A stretch of 64,000 nucleotides of DNA from Marinobacter salicampi (GCF_011074795.1 NZ_JAAMPF010000036.1:248001-312000), one strand, 5' to 3'. Positions 34,177 to 43,878 are shown, numbered from the stretch's first letter. Numbers and translations are program-made. The notes: generated by a model from the sequence alone, not told the origin.

Positions 34177-34623
34177 ATGTTGACCCGGCTTTTGACGCGG
34201 GCAAAAATGCCCGTTTTTGAAATCTTTAAAGAATCCGGCCGAGTTTATCTCACGTTGCTGAAGATACTGGTCCCGGCACTGGTCATTGTGAAGTCGCTGG
34301 AGATGTTGGGTTTTACGCTCTGGCTGGGGGCCGTGTTGGCGCCACTGATGGGGTGGCTAGGGCTCCCGGAAACGGTCAGTATCGTATGGGCCGCCACGCT
34401 GCTGACCAATATCTACACCGGAATGGTACTGTTTTTTGAAGTGGCTCGGACCGAGGCGCTGACAGTCGCCCAGGTCAGTGTTCTGGGCACGCTGCAGATC
34501 AACTTTGGCTTGAATGCGATCCACGATTCCCCATGCAGACCGACGCCGATCAATAGTTCCCGCCGGACCCAACAACGTGATGTGTTAGGCCGGCTGCTTT
34601 CACTTCGCGATAGCCCGCATTAA
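34177..34623 (+). pseudogene. Truncated nucleoside-recognition (gate) domain transporter gene
   Basis: From ATG 34177 the product reads KESGRVYLTLLKILVPALVI, GFTLWLGAVLAPLMGWLGLP and AATLLTNIYTGMVLFFEVAR, the membrane gate domain of nucleoside-recognition proteins of about 300 residues. Similarity stops after VSVLGTLQ (about 34500), and the remaining 40 residues are unrelated, rich in Arg and Ser. The gene has lost its C-terminal half, probably by deletion. It diverges from the Lrp-type gene. Confidence 0.7.
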
Positions 34624-35164
34624 CGCACGATTCCGAGCAATGGCCAGGAATTCGCCAATATTAAGATTACTGCCGAGATTGCCGTTGGCAAGTGAATTGC
34701 CGTAAAGCCCTTTTTAGCAGATGGTGTTATTCGTTAACTGCTGTGCCTACGGCCCCGCTTTTGAAAAAGGGTGTCGCTCCAAGCAATCACTTCAAGCGTT
34801 TGAATTTCATTAGTTGCAGTGAAGAGCATTCGTTTGCCAGTCCCATCCCACGAAAGTGCCAAAGTCAGGAATGCCATAGGCTGGAATGTTGAATTTCGTC
34901 GCCAAACCTTCGCCTGTTATCCGCAGTGGGAGCTCACCTGGTCGGCGGAGCCCAGCTTTTATTGACCAGAAGAGTGAATTAATAAAGTTTTATTAAACAG
35001 TAAGTTAGATTTGTTATAGGGAAACCTTTTTGGGATACGATTAAAAACGCTCAAACAACCAAGTAAAAACCATTGATCGGGAGAGTGTTACTGCTTAGTA
35101 TTCGTTCGGGGGCATAGCCCCAGTTGTCGCATTCCCAAATTTCGTTGGATGGAGAACAAAAATA
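34624..35164. other. Gap with a regulatory half-site and an unidentified minus-strand fragment
   Basis: A minus-strand frame at 34810-34937 reads TGEGLATKFNIPAYGIPDFG before a TAA; it looks protein-like, but I cannot name the family. At 35057-35069 lies AACCAAGTAAAAA, identical to one half of the palindrome at 43799-43822, 96 bases before the permease start. Otherwise nothing is seen. Confidence 0.4.
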
Positions 35165-36565
35165 ATGTCCCTAAAAAAGAGGCCAACAGGCGGTGAGCAA
35201 CCGTCGGCTTTGGGTGCGCTGAAACTGCGCGTACCCTTCGTGCATTACAAGATAGAGATACCGGACATTTTGCAGGGTGCGATCCTGTGTGTTGTGCCCT
35301 TGAGTATTACAGCACTGATGACATCGGTTCTCGGCATCCCATTCGAGATTGCCGTTGCCTTTGTACTGCTTAACAACATGCTGTACCTGGTGCATTCGCA
35401 CTTTGGTGATCCTACCGTTGCCGGCTGGATCACCGCAGGGATTCCCTTATACATCGCCTTCCTGATGGGCTACCCAGAGGGGGAGGCCAGAATACTGGCC
35501 TTGATTGCATTACAGATAACCGTGGCGGTGATATTCCTCGGGCTCGGGGTATTCAAGGGTGCCGATGCCTTGGTGCGGAAAATGCCCGCATCACTGAAGT
35601 CGGGGATTCTGATTGGTGCCGGTATTTCTGCCATTATGGGTGAGTTCGGCGCCGATGGTCGGGTGTGGTCGATGCCGATCACTATCCTGACTGGTGCCGT
35701 GCTGGGGTTCTTCATGTTGTTTTCTGAAACAGCCGGTCCCCTGCGTGCTCGCTACGGTTTCTTCCGATTCGTCGCTCAGTATGGCATTGCGGTGCCCTTC
35801 CTGATTGCCTATGTGTTGGGCATCATCATCGGTGAGGTCGATAAGCCAGTGATTGAGTGGGGTTTTTCCACGATTCCGATGGGTACCATCCTGCGAGACT
35901 ATAGCGTGTTCGGGCTGGGCATGCCGCCACTGCAATATTTCATTGATGCCATACCACTGGCGTTCGCTGCTTACATTATTGCCTTTGGCGATATCTTGGT
36001 TATGGACTCCCTTTTCAAGAATGCCGACGCCGTCCGCAAGGATGAAAAGCTGGTGTTCAGCCCCCGTCGCAACAGCATTATCGTGGGTATTCGCAACTTC
36101 GTACATGCTATCTTCGCTCCATTCATCAGCCTGTCAGGCCCTGCCTGGACGGGTGGTCAGGCGTTGATAATCAATCGATACATGAACAACCCGCGTTCCG
36201 TTATGGATAGCTATTGGGGCGGTGCGACCAGCCTGTACTGGGGTATGACATTTGCGATTGTATTGGTGCCGGTGGTGACCTTGTTCAAACCTGGTCTCAA
36301 TATTGGTATGGCGCTGACTCTGCTGATTCAAGGATATCTATGTGGGTACTTGGCCATCGAAATGCTGGATCGCCAGACCAATCTTCAACGCGGTATTGCG
36401 GTCATCGTCGGGTCGGTGCTTGCCTCCCAGGGCGCTGCCTGGGGCCTGGGTGTAGGCCTTGTGCTCTGGTTCTTCCTGGAGAAAAACTGGTTTGCAGACG
36501 CTTACGAGGCAACACATCATCAAGATGATGAGCCTATGGACGACACAGTGACTAATCGAAGTTAG
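35165..36565 (+). CDS. Permease of the NCS2/SulP-like superfamily, substrate unknown
   Basis: The 466-residue membrane protein has about 12-14 hydrophobic segments and motifs such as MPASLKSGILIGAGISAIMG and IPLAFAAYIIAFGDILVMDS, followed by FVHAIFAPFISLSGPAWTGG, which place it near the uracil/xanthine (NCS2) and SulP transporters. It may belong to the DUF3360 permease group, recalled without certainty. It is 44 bases upstream of an acyl-CoA synthetase gene, so it likely imports the carboxylate that the synthetase activates. A GGATGGAG site precedes the start. Confidence 0.75.
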   Translation: MSLKKRPTGGEQPSALGALKLRVPFVHYKIEIPDILQGAILCVVPLSITALMTSVLGIPFEIAVAFVLLNNMLYLVHSHFGDPTVAGWITAGIPLYIAFLMGYPEGEARILALIALQITVAVIFLGLGVFKGADALVRKMPASLKSGILIGAGISAIMGEFGADGRVWSMPITILTGAVLGFFMLFSETAGPLRARYGFFRFVAQYGIAVPFLIAYVLGIIIGEVDKPVIEWGFSTIPMGTILRDYSVFGLGMPPLQYFIDAIPLAFAAYIIAFGDILVMDSLFKNADAVRKDEKLVFSPRRNSIIVGIRNFVHAIFAPFISLSGPAWTGGQALIINRYMNNPRSVMDSYWGGATSLYWGMTFAIVLVPVVTLFKPGLNIGMALTLLIQGYLCGYLAIEMLDRQTNLQRGIAVIVGSVLASQGAAWGLGVGLVLWFFLEKNWFADAYEATHHQDDEPMDDTVTNRS

Positions 36566-36609
36566 GGACGGTAGAACTTGGCGAAAAGAACAACAAGAGG
36601 TTAAACACA

Positions 36610-38235
36610 ATGGAAAACATGTTTGAGCTTGGGCTCGACAAGGCAGCTGCAAACTACACGCCGCTGACTCCAATCAGTTTTATTCAGAGAACCGCGCTGG
36701 CGCATCCTTCGCGTACCGCCGTTATCCACGGTGATATCCGCAGATCCTGGGCGGAAACCTACCAGCGGTGCCTTAAAATGGCATCGGCTCTGCGCAAACT
36801 GGGTGTACGCAAAGGGGATACGGTAGCCGCGTTGCTACCCAATATTCCCGAAATGCTGGAGCTGCATTTTGCGGTGCCGATGATCGGTGCTGTACTGAAT
36901 GCCCAGAATACCCGGCTTGATTCAAAGACAATGACGTTCATGCTCAACCATGGCCGTGCGAAGGTATTCTTTACCGATAAGGAGTACAGCGATCGCTCTC
37001 ATGACGCCCTTGCCGGTTGTGACACCAAGCCGATCGTTATCGACGTCGATGATCCCAATTTTGACGGCGGCGAACTGATTGGGAGGATGACCTACGATGA
37101 TTTGCTGACCACCGGCGATGATAATTTTGTTTGGGACATGCCTGACGATGAATGGCAAGCAATTGCCCTCAATTATACTTCCGGTACCACCGGCAACCCA
37201 AAAGGTGTCGTGTATCATCATCGGGGAGCACACCTGAACGCCCTGAGCAACGTCATTGGCTTCGGGCTGCCCTCAGGTGCGGTCTATCTCTGGACATTGC
37301 CGATGTTCCACTGCAATGGCTGGTGCTATCCATGGGCGGTCACGGCTGTGGCCGGCACTCATGTCTGTCTGCGCGCTCCTCAACCACAACCGATCTTTGA
37401 TGCCCTTGCCCAACATGGGGTGACTCACTTCTGTGCGGCACCAGTGGTGCTGAATATGCTCATCAACGCCCCCGAGGAATGTAAGAAGCCGTTCAGTCAG
37501 CAGGTAACGGCGGCAACTGGCGGAGCGGCGCCCCCTGCGGCAACAATTGAAGCCATGGAAGACATGGGGGTGAAGGTAGTTCACCTGTATGGGTTGACCG
37601 AAACCTATGGCCCCAGCCTGATCTGTGAGTTCCAGGATGACTGGCATTCACTTGATGGCAAGAAAAGAGCGGCGAAAATGGCACGCCAGGGCATCCTGTC
37701 GTTGTCCATGGCCGACATGATGGTGGCGGATCCAGTAACTCTTGAACCGGTGCCTAAAAACGGTGCAACGATCGGAGAGCTGTTTGTACGGGGTAACGCG
37801 GTGATGAAGGGTTACCTGAACAATTCAGAGGAAACGTCTAAATCCTTAATTGGTGGCTGGTTCCATACCGGCGACCTGGGGGTATGGCACACCGATGGTT
37901 ATGTGGAAATAAAAGACCGTTCCAAAGACATCATTATTTCCGGTGGAGAGAATATTTCGACCCTTGAAGTAGAAAGCACACTCTATGATCATCCAGCGAT
38001 AATGGAAGCGGCGGTTGTCGCTGCACCCGATGACTATTGGGGTGAAATACCCTGTGCCTTCATTACTTTGAAGCCCGGCTTTGACGACCTGACAGAAGCC
38101 GATATCGTGGCGCATTGTCGGGCCAATCTCGCCGGTTTCAAGGTGCCTAGAAAGATTGTCTTCGCGGATGATTTGCCGAAAACATCCACTGGTAAATTGC
38201 AAAAGCATGTCCTAAGAAATCAGCTGACAGCGTAG
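36610..38235 (+). CDS. Acyl-CoA synthetase (AMP-forming)
   Basis: The 541-residue protein has the AMP-binding signature NYTSGTTGNPKGVVYHHRGA near residue 189, the YGLTETYG motif, GWFHTGDLG, and the C-terminal LPKTSTGKLQKH with the catalytic Lys. It forms acyl-CoA from a free acid, CoA and ATP. It belongs to the medium-chain or short-chain acyl-CoA ligase group; the substrate is not readable. It shares an operon with the permease and converges on the aldehyde dehydrogenase gene, separated by two terminators. Confidence 0.9.
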   Translation: MENMFELGLDKAAANYTPLTPISFIQRTALAHPSRTAVIHGDIRRSWAETYQRCLKMASALRKLGVRKGDTVAALLPNIPEMLELHFAVPMIGAVLNAQNTRLDSKTMTFMLNHGRAKVFFTDKEYSDRSHDALAGCDTKPIVIDVDDPNFDGGELIGRMTYDDLLTTGDDNFVWDMPDDEWQAIALNYTSGTTGNPKGVVYHHRGAHLNALSNVIGFGLPSGAVYLWTLPMFHCNGWCYPWAVTAVAGTHVCLRAPQPQPIFDALAQHGVTHFCAAPVVLNMLINAPEECKKPFSQQVTAATGGAAPPAATIEAMEDMGVKVVHLYGLTETYGPSLICEFQDDWHSLDGKKRAAKMARQGILSLSMADMMVADPVTLEPVPKNGATIGELFVRGNAVMKGYLNNSEETSKSLIGGWFHTGDLGVWHTDGYVEIKDRSKDIIISGGENISTLEVESTLYDHPAIMEAAVVAAPDDYWGEIPCAFITLKPGFDDLTEADIVAHCRANLAGFKVPRKIVFADDLPKTSTGKLQKHVLRNQLTA

Positions 38236-38267
38236 AGCTAGACTGGTTTTAACGTTGTAGCCATGCC

Positions 38268-38289
38268 CCCCGGCTAATGCCGGGGTTTT
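38268..38289 (+). terminator. Terminator of the permease-synthetase operon
   Basis: CCCCGGC-TAAT-GCCGGGG is followed by TTTTCTTT, 33 bases past the synthetase stop. Confidence 0.85.
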
Positions 38290-38301
38290 CTTTATGGACG
38301 T

Positions 38302-38328
38302 AAAAAAAGCCCAGTGATAAGCCGGGCT
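38302..38328 (-). terminator. Terminator of the mcd-SDR-ACAD-ALDH operon
   Basis: On the minus strand AGCCCGG and CTGGGCT pair with one wobble around a seven-base loop, followed by seven T. It lies just past the aldehyde dehydrogenase stop. Confidence 0.8.
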
Positions 38329-38346
38329 GACGGAAGGACGGGTTAA

Positions 38347-39768
38347 TCAGATGGTGAAGCCACCCAATTTAGTATTGAGATATTCCTCAATGCCCTCCTG
38401 AGCACCTTCCCGGCCGATACCGCTATTTTTCATGCCGCCAAAAGGCGCAGCAGCACTGGTGGGGTTGATGTCGTTAATGCCTACGATGCCGAAATCCAGC
38501 GCTTCAAAGGCGCGCATGGTGGTGGCCATGTTGTTACTGTAAACGTAAGCGGCCAATCCGTATTCGGTGTCGTTGGCCATGGCAATAACATCGTCTTCAG
38601 AGCGATAGGTGATCACCGGGGCCACCGGGCCAAAGGTCTCTTCCCGATAGATCTTCATCGCCGGTGTCACACCGACCAGAACAGTCGGCGCATAGAAATG
38701 ACCCTCGTTCAAGCCGTTGTCTGTTAACCGGTGGCCACCGGTTTCAACCTTTGCGCCAAGGGCGACGGCATCTTTGACCTGGCTGTCGACTTTCTGGATG
38801 GCCAGTTCATTAATCAGCGGGCCGATGCCAGTGCCTTCACTCATGCCGTTACCGGCCACCATGCGACTAGCACGAATGCTGAGTTCTTTGATAAAAGGCT
38901 CGGCGTGGTCTTCGTGCACGAAAATCCGGTTAGGGCTGATACAGGCCTGTCCGGTGTTCAGAAATTTGACCAGAGACAGCCCTTTGGCGGCATGAACCGG
39001 GTCCGCATCCGGGAAAACAATGGCTGGCGCATGGCCGCCCAATTCCATGGACACCCGTTTCATGTTGGCTGCGGCCAGGCCGTTCAATTCTTTGCCGACA
39101 GCTGTGGAGCCGGTGAACGTAAGTTTACGGATTCGCGGGTCGGTGCAGAAGGCCGTGCCCACCGGGGCCGGGTTTTGTACAGTGATCAGGTTAACAACCC
39201 CCGGTGGAAAGCCGGCTTCTGCAAAGATTTCCATCATGGCTTTGGCGCACAGAGGTGTGCTTTCGGCCGGCTTGAGAATCACTGTGCAGCCGGCGGCCAG
39301 AGCAGGGGCCAGTTTGCGGGTAATCATGGAAATCGGGTAGTTCCAGGGGGTGATGGCGCCCACCACGCCGATTGGAGACTTCTGAACCAGAAAGCGCTGA
39401 TTTTCCCGAGCGGAGGGGATGATTTGCCCATACATGCGCTTGGCTTCTTCGGCAAACCAAAGCAGAAAGTCCGCACCGTACTGCACTTCGTTGAGGGAGG
39501 CTTTCAGCGGTTTGCCTTGTTCGCGGGTCATCAACTCGGCCAGCGTGCGTTTCTGGCGCATCATCAGTTCCCACGCGCGGTATAACAGCTGGGAGCGCTG
39601 GTAGGCTGTGGTTTTTTTCCACTCTTTAAAAGCACGATCAGCGGCCGCAATGGCCGCCTCGATATCCTGATCGCTACAGTCGGTCACCCGCCCGATGATT
39701 TCGCCCGTGGCGGGGTTGTTAACCGGGAACTCGGGGCGCCCGGTCAACCATTCTCCGTTTATATACAT
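38347..39768 (-). CDS. NAD(P)-dependent aldehyde dehydrogenase (succinate-semialdehyde type)
   Basis: The 473-residue enzyme has ITPWNYPISMITRKLAPALA, the general-base Glu in MELGGHAP and the catalytic Cys in NTGQACISPNRI. It is closest in pattern to succinate/glutarate-semialdehyde dehydrogenases. In this operon with malonyl-CoA decarboxylase it could oxidise a semialdehyde such as malonate semialdehyde, which is inference. It is the last gene of the minus-strand operon, 23 bases after the acyl-CoA dehydrogenase. Confidence 0.88.
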   Translation of the reverse strand: MYINGEWLTGRPEFPVNNPATGEIIGRVTDCSDQDIEAAIAAADRAFKEWKKTTAYQRSQLLYRAWELMMRQKRTLAELMTREQGKPLKASLNEVQYGADFLLWFAEEAKRMYGQIIPSARENQRFLVQKSPIGVVGAITPWNYPISMITRKLAPALAAGCTVILKPAESTPLCAKAMMEIFAEAGFPPGVVNLITVQNPAPVGTAFCTDPRIRKLTFTGSTAVGKELNGLAAANMKRVSMELGGHAPAIVFPDADPVHAAKGLSLVKFLNTGQACISPNRIFVHEDHAEPFIKELSIRASRMVAGNGMSEGTGIGPLINELAIQKVDSQVKDAVALGAKVETGGHRLTDNGLNEGHFYAPTVLVGVTPAMKIYREETFGPVAPVITYRSEDDVIAMANDTEYGLAAYVYSNNMATTMRAFEALDFGIVGINDINPTSAAAPFGGMKNSGIGREGAQEGIEEYLNTKLGGFTI

Positions 39769-39791
39769 GAGGGTTTATCTCCTGATTGATC

Positions 39792-41570
39792 TCAGAATTC
39801 CGTTTCTGGTAGCGCCATGATGGCTTCGTCACCGGATGTTAGTGCAGTCATGTAGGCTGAACAGCGCGGCAGAATGTGGTCGAAATAGAAGTTAGTGGTC
39901 ACTAGCTTACTGGATGCAAACGAGCTCTGCTCAGGTTGCAGCTGTGCAGCCGCAGTGGCGGCTTTCAGCATCAGCCAGCCGGCAGTTACCGTGGCGCTCA
40001 GCATCAGGTAATTATAGGCAACGGCGCCAGCAAACTGGTCATTATCCCCTTGCTCCAGGACAATCCGGGTGGCGTCTTCAAGAAGGGCCACCGCCTGGTC
40101 AAATCGGACCTTCCGCTCGGCGGTGAACAATAAGTTGCTTTGGGCCGGGCTGGTTAACCGACGCATATCTTCGATCAGCTCGGCCATGGCCCTGCCTTGG
40201 TTTCGAATAGTTTTCCGACCGATCAGATCCAGTGCCTGAATACCATTGGTGCCCTCGTAAATTGGCAGGATCCTAGCGTCCCGGTAGTGCTGTGCCGCTC
40301 CGGTTTCCTCGATAAAGCCCATGCCGCCATAACATTGAATCCCCAGGGAGGTCACTTCCTGGGCGATCTCGGTGCACCAGGCTTTGACCAAGGGGGTCAG
40401 CAGATCAGCCCGTCGTTGGTAGCGGACCTGAATGTCATCCGGTAGATCCTGGCTGTTGGCATAATCGACCGCGACACACCCAGTATAGGCAAGTCCTCGG
40501 GCGGCTTCAGTCAGGGACTTCATGGTCATTAACATGCGCCGTACATCCGGATGCCGGATGATGGAGGAGGCACTTTCCTCGCCAGGGGCTGTGCCCTGTA
40601 TTCGCTCGAAGGTATAGCCCCGTGCCTGCTGGTAGGCTCGCTCGGAAATGGACACGCCCTGCAAGCCAACGGTCAGCCGCGCGTTGTTCATCATGGTGAA
40701 CATGCAGGCTAGGCCGCGGTTTTTTTCGCCCACCAGATAGCCGATCGCACCTTCATTATCGCCATAGCTCATCACGCAGGTGGGGCTGGCGTGAATGCCG
40801 AGCTTGTGCTCCAGTGATACTGCGTGGCAGTCGTTGCGTTCCCCAGGTTCACCAGTGGCATTCGGCAGATATTTGGGCACCGCAAACAGCGAGATGCCTT
40901 TCACTCCTTCAGGGCCATCAGGCAGACGGGCCAGCACCAGGTGGACGATGTTCTCCGCCATGTCGTGCTCGCCCCAGGTGATGTAGATCTTTGTACCTTT
41001 GATCCGGTAGGCGTCACCATCTGGCCAGGCCTGGGTGCGGATGCCAGACAGATCAGAACCGGATTGGGGTTCCGTCAGGTTCATGGTACCGGTCCATTCT
41101 CCAGAAATCATTTTCGGCAACAGCATTTGCTTTAACGCGCCACTGGCATTCAGCGAAATCGCTTCAACCGCACCCTGGGACAACAAAGGACAGAGCCCCC
41201 ATGCCATGTTCGCGGCATGCCACATTTCCTGGACAGGGATAGCCAGGGAAAAAGGAAGACCTTGACCACCAAATTCCGGGTCGAACTGGAGGCCTGCCCA
41301 GCCACCCTCAGCGTATTGTTGGTAGACCTCACGAAACCCGCTGGGAGTAGTAACCTTGTGATCACCGTCTAGGCGAACGCCGGTTCTGTCCCCAATAGCA
41401 TTCGTGGGAGCAATGGCTGAACTGGAGAACTTGGCTGCTTCCTCGAGAATTGCAGCTACAAGATCATCTGACGCATCTTCGTACCCACAAGCCTTTGCCA
41501 TCTCGGAGAATCCGGCGACGTGTTTGAGGGTGAAGGCCATTTCACGGGTAGGTACTCTATACTCTGCCAT
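39792..41570 (-). CDS. Acyl-CoA dehydrogenase, large (DmdC-like) type
   Basis: The 592-residue flavoenzyme has the FAD and substrate motifs GTMNLTEPQSGSDLSGIRTQ and YITWGEHDM, then MGFIEETGAAQHYRDARILP and IYEGTNGIQALDLIGRK. The extra C-terminal domain makes it about 200 residues longer than classic acyl-CoA dehydrogenases, as in the DmdC group that acts on 3-methylmercaptopropionyl-CoA and other short substituted acyl-CoAs. It introduces a 2,3-double bond. The SDR gene lies 11 bases upstream in the same operon. Confidence 0.88.
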   Translation of the reverse strand: MAEYRVPTREMAFTLKHVAGFSEMAKACGYEDASDDLVAAILEEAAKFSSSAIAPTNAIGDRTGVRLDGDHKVTTPSGFREVYQQYAEGGWAGLQFDPEFGGQGLPFSLAIPVQEMWHAANMAWGLCPLLSQGAVEAISLNASGALKQMLLPKMISGEWTGTMNLTEPQSGSDLSGIRTQAWPDGDAYRIKGTKIYITWGEHDMAENIVHLVLARLPDGPEGVKGISLFAVPKYLPNATGEPGERNDCHAVSLEHKLGIHASPTCVMSYGDNEGAIGYLVGEKNRGLACMFTMMNNARLTVGLQGVSISERAYQQARGYTFERIQGTAPGEESASSIIRHPDVRRMLMTMKSLTEAARGLAYTGCVAVDYANSQDLPDDIQVRYQRRADLLTPLVKAWCTEIAQEVTSLGIQCYGGMGFIEETGAAQHYRDARILPIYEGTNGIQALDLIGRKTIRNQGRAMAELIEDMRRLTSPAQSNLLFTAERKVRFDQAVALLEDATRIVLEQGDNDQFAGAVAYNYLMLSATVTAGWLMLKAATAAAQLQPEQSSFASSKLVTTNFYFDHILPRCSAYMTALTSGDEAIMALPETEF

Positions 41571-41581
41571 GATTTGCTCCC

Positions 41582-42331
41582 TTAGCTCATGTACTGTCCG
41601 CCGTTTATCGACAGGTTAGTGCCAGTCACGAAACCTGCCTCATCGGCAGTCAAGAATGCGACCGCTCTGGCGATATCTTCTGGTTCTCCGAGGCGGCCGA
41701 CAGGAATACCTTCGACGATGCTGTTGAGCACGTTTTCGGGAACCTTACGTACCATGGGGGTGTCGATATATCCTGGAGATACGGCATTGGCAGTCACGCC
41801 CTTACGTGCACCTTCAAGGGCTATTGATTTGGTAAAGCCGTAAATGCCTGCTTTTGTCGCGGCATAATTTGATTGCCCAAACTGTCCTTTCTCACCATTC
41901 AGGGAGGATATGTTCACGATCCGCCCAAATCCCCTCTGGCACATGCCTTCGAACACCTGATGACACATATTGAACATTGAAGTCAGGTTGACGTTTACCA
42001 CCTGGTTCCATTGTTCGGGTTGCATCTTTTTGAGGGGAGCATCGTTAGTGATGCCGGCGTTATTGACGAGAATGTCAACAGGGCCGTGGTTCTCCCTGAC
42101 TCCTGTTATAAAGGATTCGCAGCTTTCGAAACTCGTTACGTCTAAAGGATAAATCGCTGTTTCATAGCCATCTTCCTGCATGGCCGCCTGCCACTTCTGT
42201 GCCTCTTCAGCGGATAATTCATCAGGCAGGTGAGATGCGATAACAGTACGGCCCTGTCTTATCAGGGCTTTACACATACTGCTTCCTAGGCCGCCAATAG
42301 CACCAGTCACTACAGCCACTCGAGTAGTCAT
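41582..42331 (-). CDS. Short-chain dehydrogenase, acetoacetyl-CoA reductase (PhaB) type
   Basis: The 249-residue SDR has the NADP-binding start VVTGAIGGLGSSMCKAL, NNAG, the catalytic Ser in NISSLNGEKGQFGQSNY and YAATKAG with Tyr and Lys. GEKGQFGQ is a hallmark of PhaB-type acetoacetyl-CoA reductases. It may reversibly oxidise a 3-hydroxyacyl-CoA. A polyhydroxyalkanoate synthase is not in the window, so a catabolic role in this operon is as likely as polymer synthesis. Confidence 0.87.
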   Translation of the reverse strand: MTTRVAVVTGAIGGLGSSMCKALIRQGRTVIASHLPDELSAEEAQKWQAAMQEDGYETAIYPLDVTSFESCESFITGVRENHGPVDILVNNAGITNDAPLKKMQPEQWNQVVNVNLTSMFNMCHQVFEGMCQRGFGRIVNISSLNGEKGQFGQSNYAATKAGIYGFTKSIALEGARKGVTANAVSPGYIDTPMVRKVPENVLNSIVEGIPVGRLGEPEDIARAVAFLTADEAGFVTGTNLSINGGQYMS

Positions 42332-42359
42332 AGATTTCTCCTTATCTCTTGTCTTTCAG

Positions 42360-43727
42360 TTATTTAAGTAATTTTTTCAAAGCTGGCGATTTAGAAACCA
42401 CGCCCTCTGAAGTGTATTGCTGACTGCGATATTCGATCTTTGGGAGCTCGTAGAGGTAGTTCACCATCAATCCCCCCGATTGCTCGAGGCCTTTTTGAGA
42501 CGTGTCTGCCATCCAGTTCAGTCGAGCAACCTGAGCGCCGTTGCTCAGGTGAAAATGCGCGACAGGGTCCATCGCGCGCTCGTTCCCTTTGCGACAAAGA
42601 CACAAATAGGATGCAGCAAGCTTTTGCAGAGCCTCCTGTTTCGTTTGAAGCGATTCATTTGCTTCAATGATCGATGGGACACGAGGAGGAGCTAGGCTCA
42701 GCCACTGTTCTCCCCCAGGGAGATCACACAACTGGGCGGGAGTGCAGTTCTCCAACCACCTGACGAATCCGGGGAGAGGGGAGAGTGTTGCGAACTGCTT
42801 TAGCTGAGGAAACTCCTCACTGAGTTTTTTAACAACTTCCTTAATAAGAAAGTTTCCGAAACTGATGCCGGATAGACCTTTTTGTGCGTTAGATATTGAG
42901 TAAAAAATGGCCGTGTCAGCGGTTTCAATATCCTGAGTAGGAGCATCTTCATCCAGCAACTTCTGAACATTGCCGGCCAGACCGTTTACCAGAGCAACTT
43001 CAACGAAGATCAGAGGCTCATCTGGCATATTAGGATGGATGAAAGCAAAGCATCGCCTGTCGGAATCCAATCGGTTTTTCAGATCGCTCCAGCTCTGAAT
43101 CGCGTGAACTGCCTCGTAGGCGATCAGTTTTTCCAATATGGCTGCACTGGAGTGCCAGTTGATTTCCTCCAACTGCAGTAAGCCCACATCAAACCAGGCT
43201 CCGAGGAGTTCTTTTAAATCCGTTTCGAGGGGTTTGAGCGTGGGGTACTCTTTGCAGAACGTGAGTAATTCGCTTCGCATGTCGACGAGAAACTTTACGC
43301 CTGAGGGTACGCCATTGAATTGTTTTAAAAGCGTTGTGCGGCTGGGCTCAAGAGCTTTTCTCAGTACCCTGGCTGCTGGAGTCTTTTTGCTCGGTCCGGC
43401 CGCATGCCATTGTTGGATAGCCTGTTCAACCTCATTCCCGTTTACACCATATTGGTCGGCCAGTAATCCGAGAAACCTGATTTTTCCGGTTCGGGAAAGC
43501 TTCAAGTAGGCGCGGCCAAGAAGAGCAGCTCGATGTCGAGCTTCTACTTGGCCACCGTTCTCAGCCAGGCAATTATCGATCCACTCTTTCGCTGTGGCCA
43601 GGTCGGCATCGGGCATTTCTTCAGCAATGTTCATTATGTCTGCCCCGCGCCGGCCCACTGTGTCCAATCCGCCCGGTACGAGTTTCTTGAAGGCCCTCTC
43701 AAAGATATTGCTTGGTTGAGTCTGCAT
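42360..43727 (-). CDS. Malonyl-CoA decarboxylase
   Basis: The 455-residue protein matches malonyl-CoA decarboxylase along its length: helical N-terminal domain, then CFAFIHPNMPDEPLIFVEVA, YSISNAQKGLSGISFGNFLI and LSPLPGFVRWL. The C-terminal catalytic part contains DPVAHFHLSNGAQVARLNW with the active His. It converts malonyl-CoA to acetyl-CoA and CO2. It heads the minus-strand operon and diverges from the MaoC gene across the palindrome at 43799-43822. Confidence 0.93.
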   Translation of the reverse strand: MQTQPSNIFERAFKKLVPGGLDTVGRRGADIMNIAEEMPDADLATAKEWIDNCLAENGGQVEARHRAALLGRAYLKLSRTGKIRFLGLLADQYGVNGNEVEQAIQQWHAAGPSKKTPAARVLRKALEPSRTTLLKQFNGVPSGVKFLVDMRSELLTFCKEYPTLKPLETDLKELLGAWFDVGLLQLEEINWHSSAAILEKLIAYEAVHAIQSWSDLKNRLDSDRRCFAFIHPNMPDEPLIFVEVALVNGLAGNVQKLLDEDAPTQDIETADTAIFYSISNAQKGLSGISFGNFLIKEVVKKLSEEFPQLKQFATLSPLPGFVRWLENCTPAQLCDLPGGEQWLSLAPPRVPSIIEANESLQTKQEALQKLAASYLCLCRKGNERAMDPVAHFHLSNGAQVARLNWMADTSQKGLEQSGGLMVNYLYELPKIEYRSQQYTSEGVVSKSPALKKLLK

Positions 43728-43798
43728 GCCGCGTTTCCCCTTGATCTAGGCGGTGTCATCGTTGTTATTTGAGGAAAGGCTATCAGAGCAACCCAAAA

Positions 43799-43822
43799 AA
43801 ACCAAGTAAAAATACTTGGTTT
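43799..43822. promoter_or_regulatory. Perfect 10-bp palindrome between divergent catabolic operons
   Basis: AAACCAAGTA and TACTTGGTTT flank AAAA in the 151-base region between the malonyl-CoA decarboxylase and MaoC genes. A 13-base half, AACCAAGTAAAAA, recurs before the permease operon at 35057-35069. It is a strong candidate operator shared by the whole regulon; the FixJ-type regulator encoded at 46482 is the obvious candidate binder. Confidence 0.7.
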
Positions 43823-43878
43823 AGTAAACGTAAACCATTAGTGTATGTGACTCATGTATCAAGTTAAGGAGCATAGAT

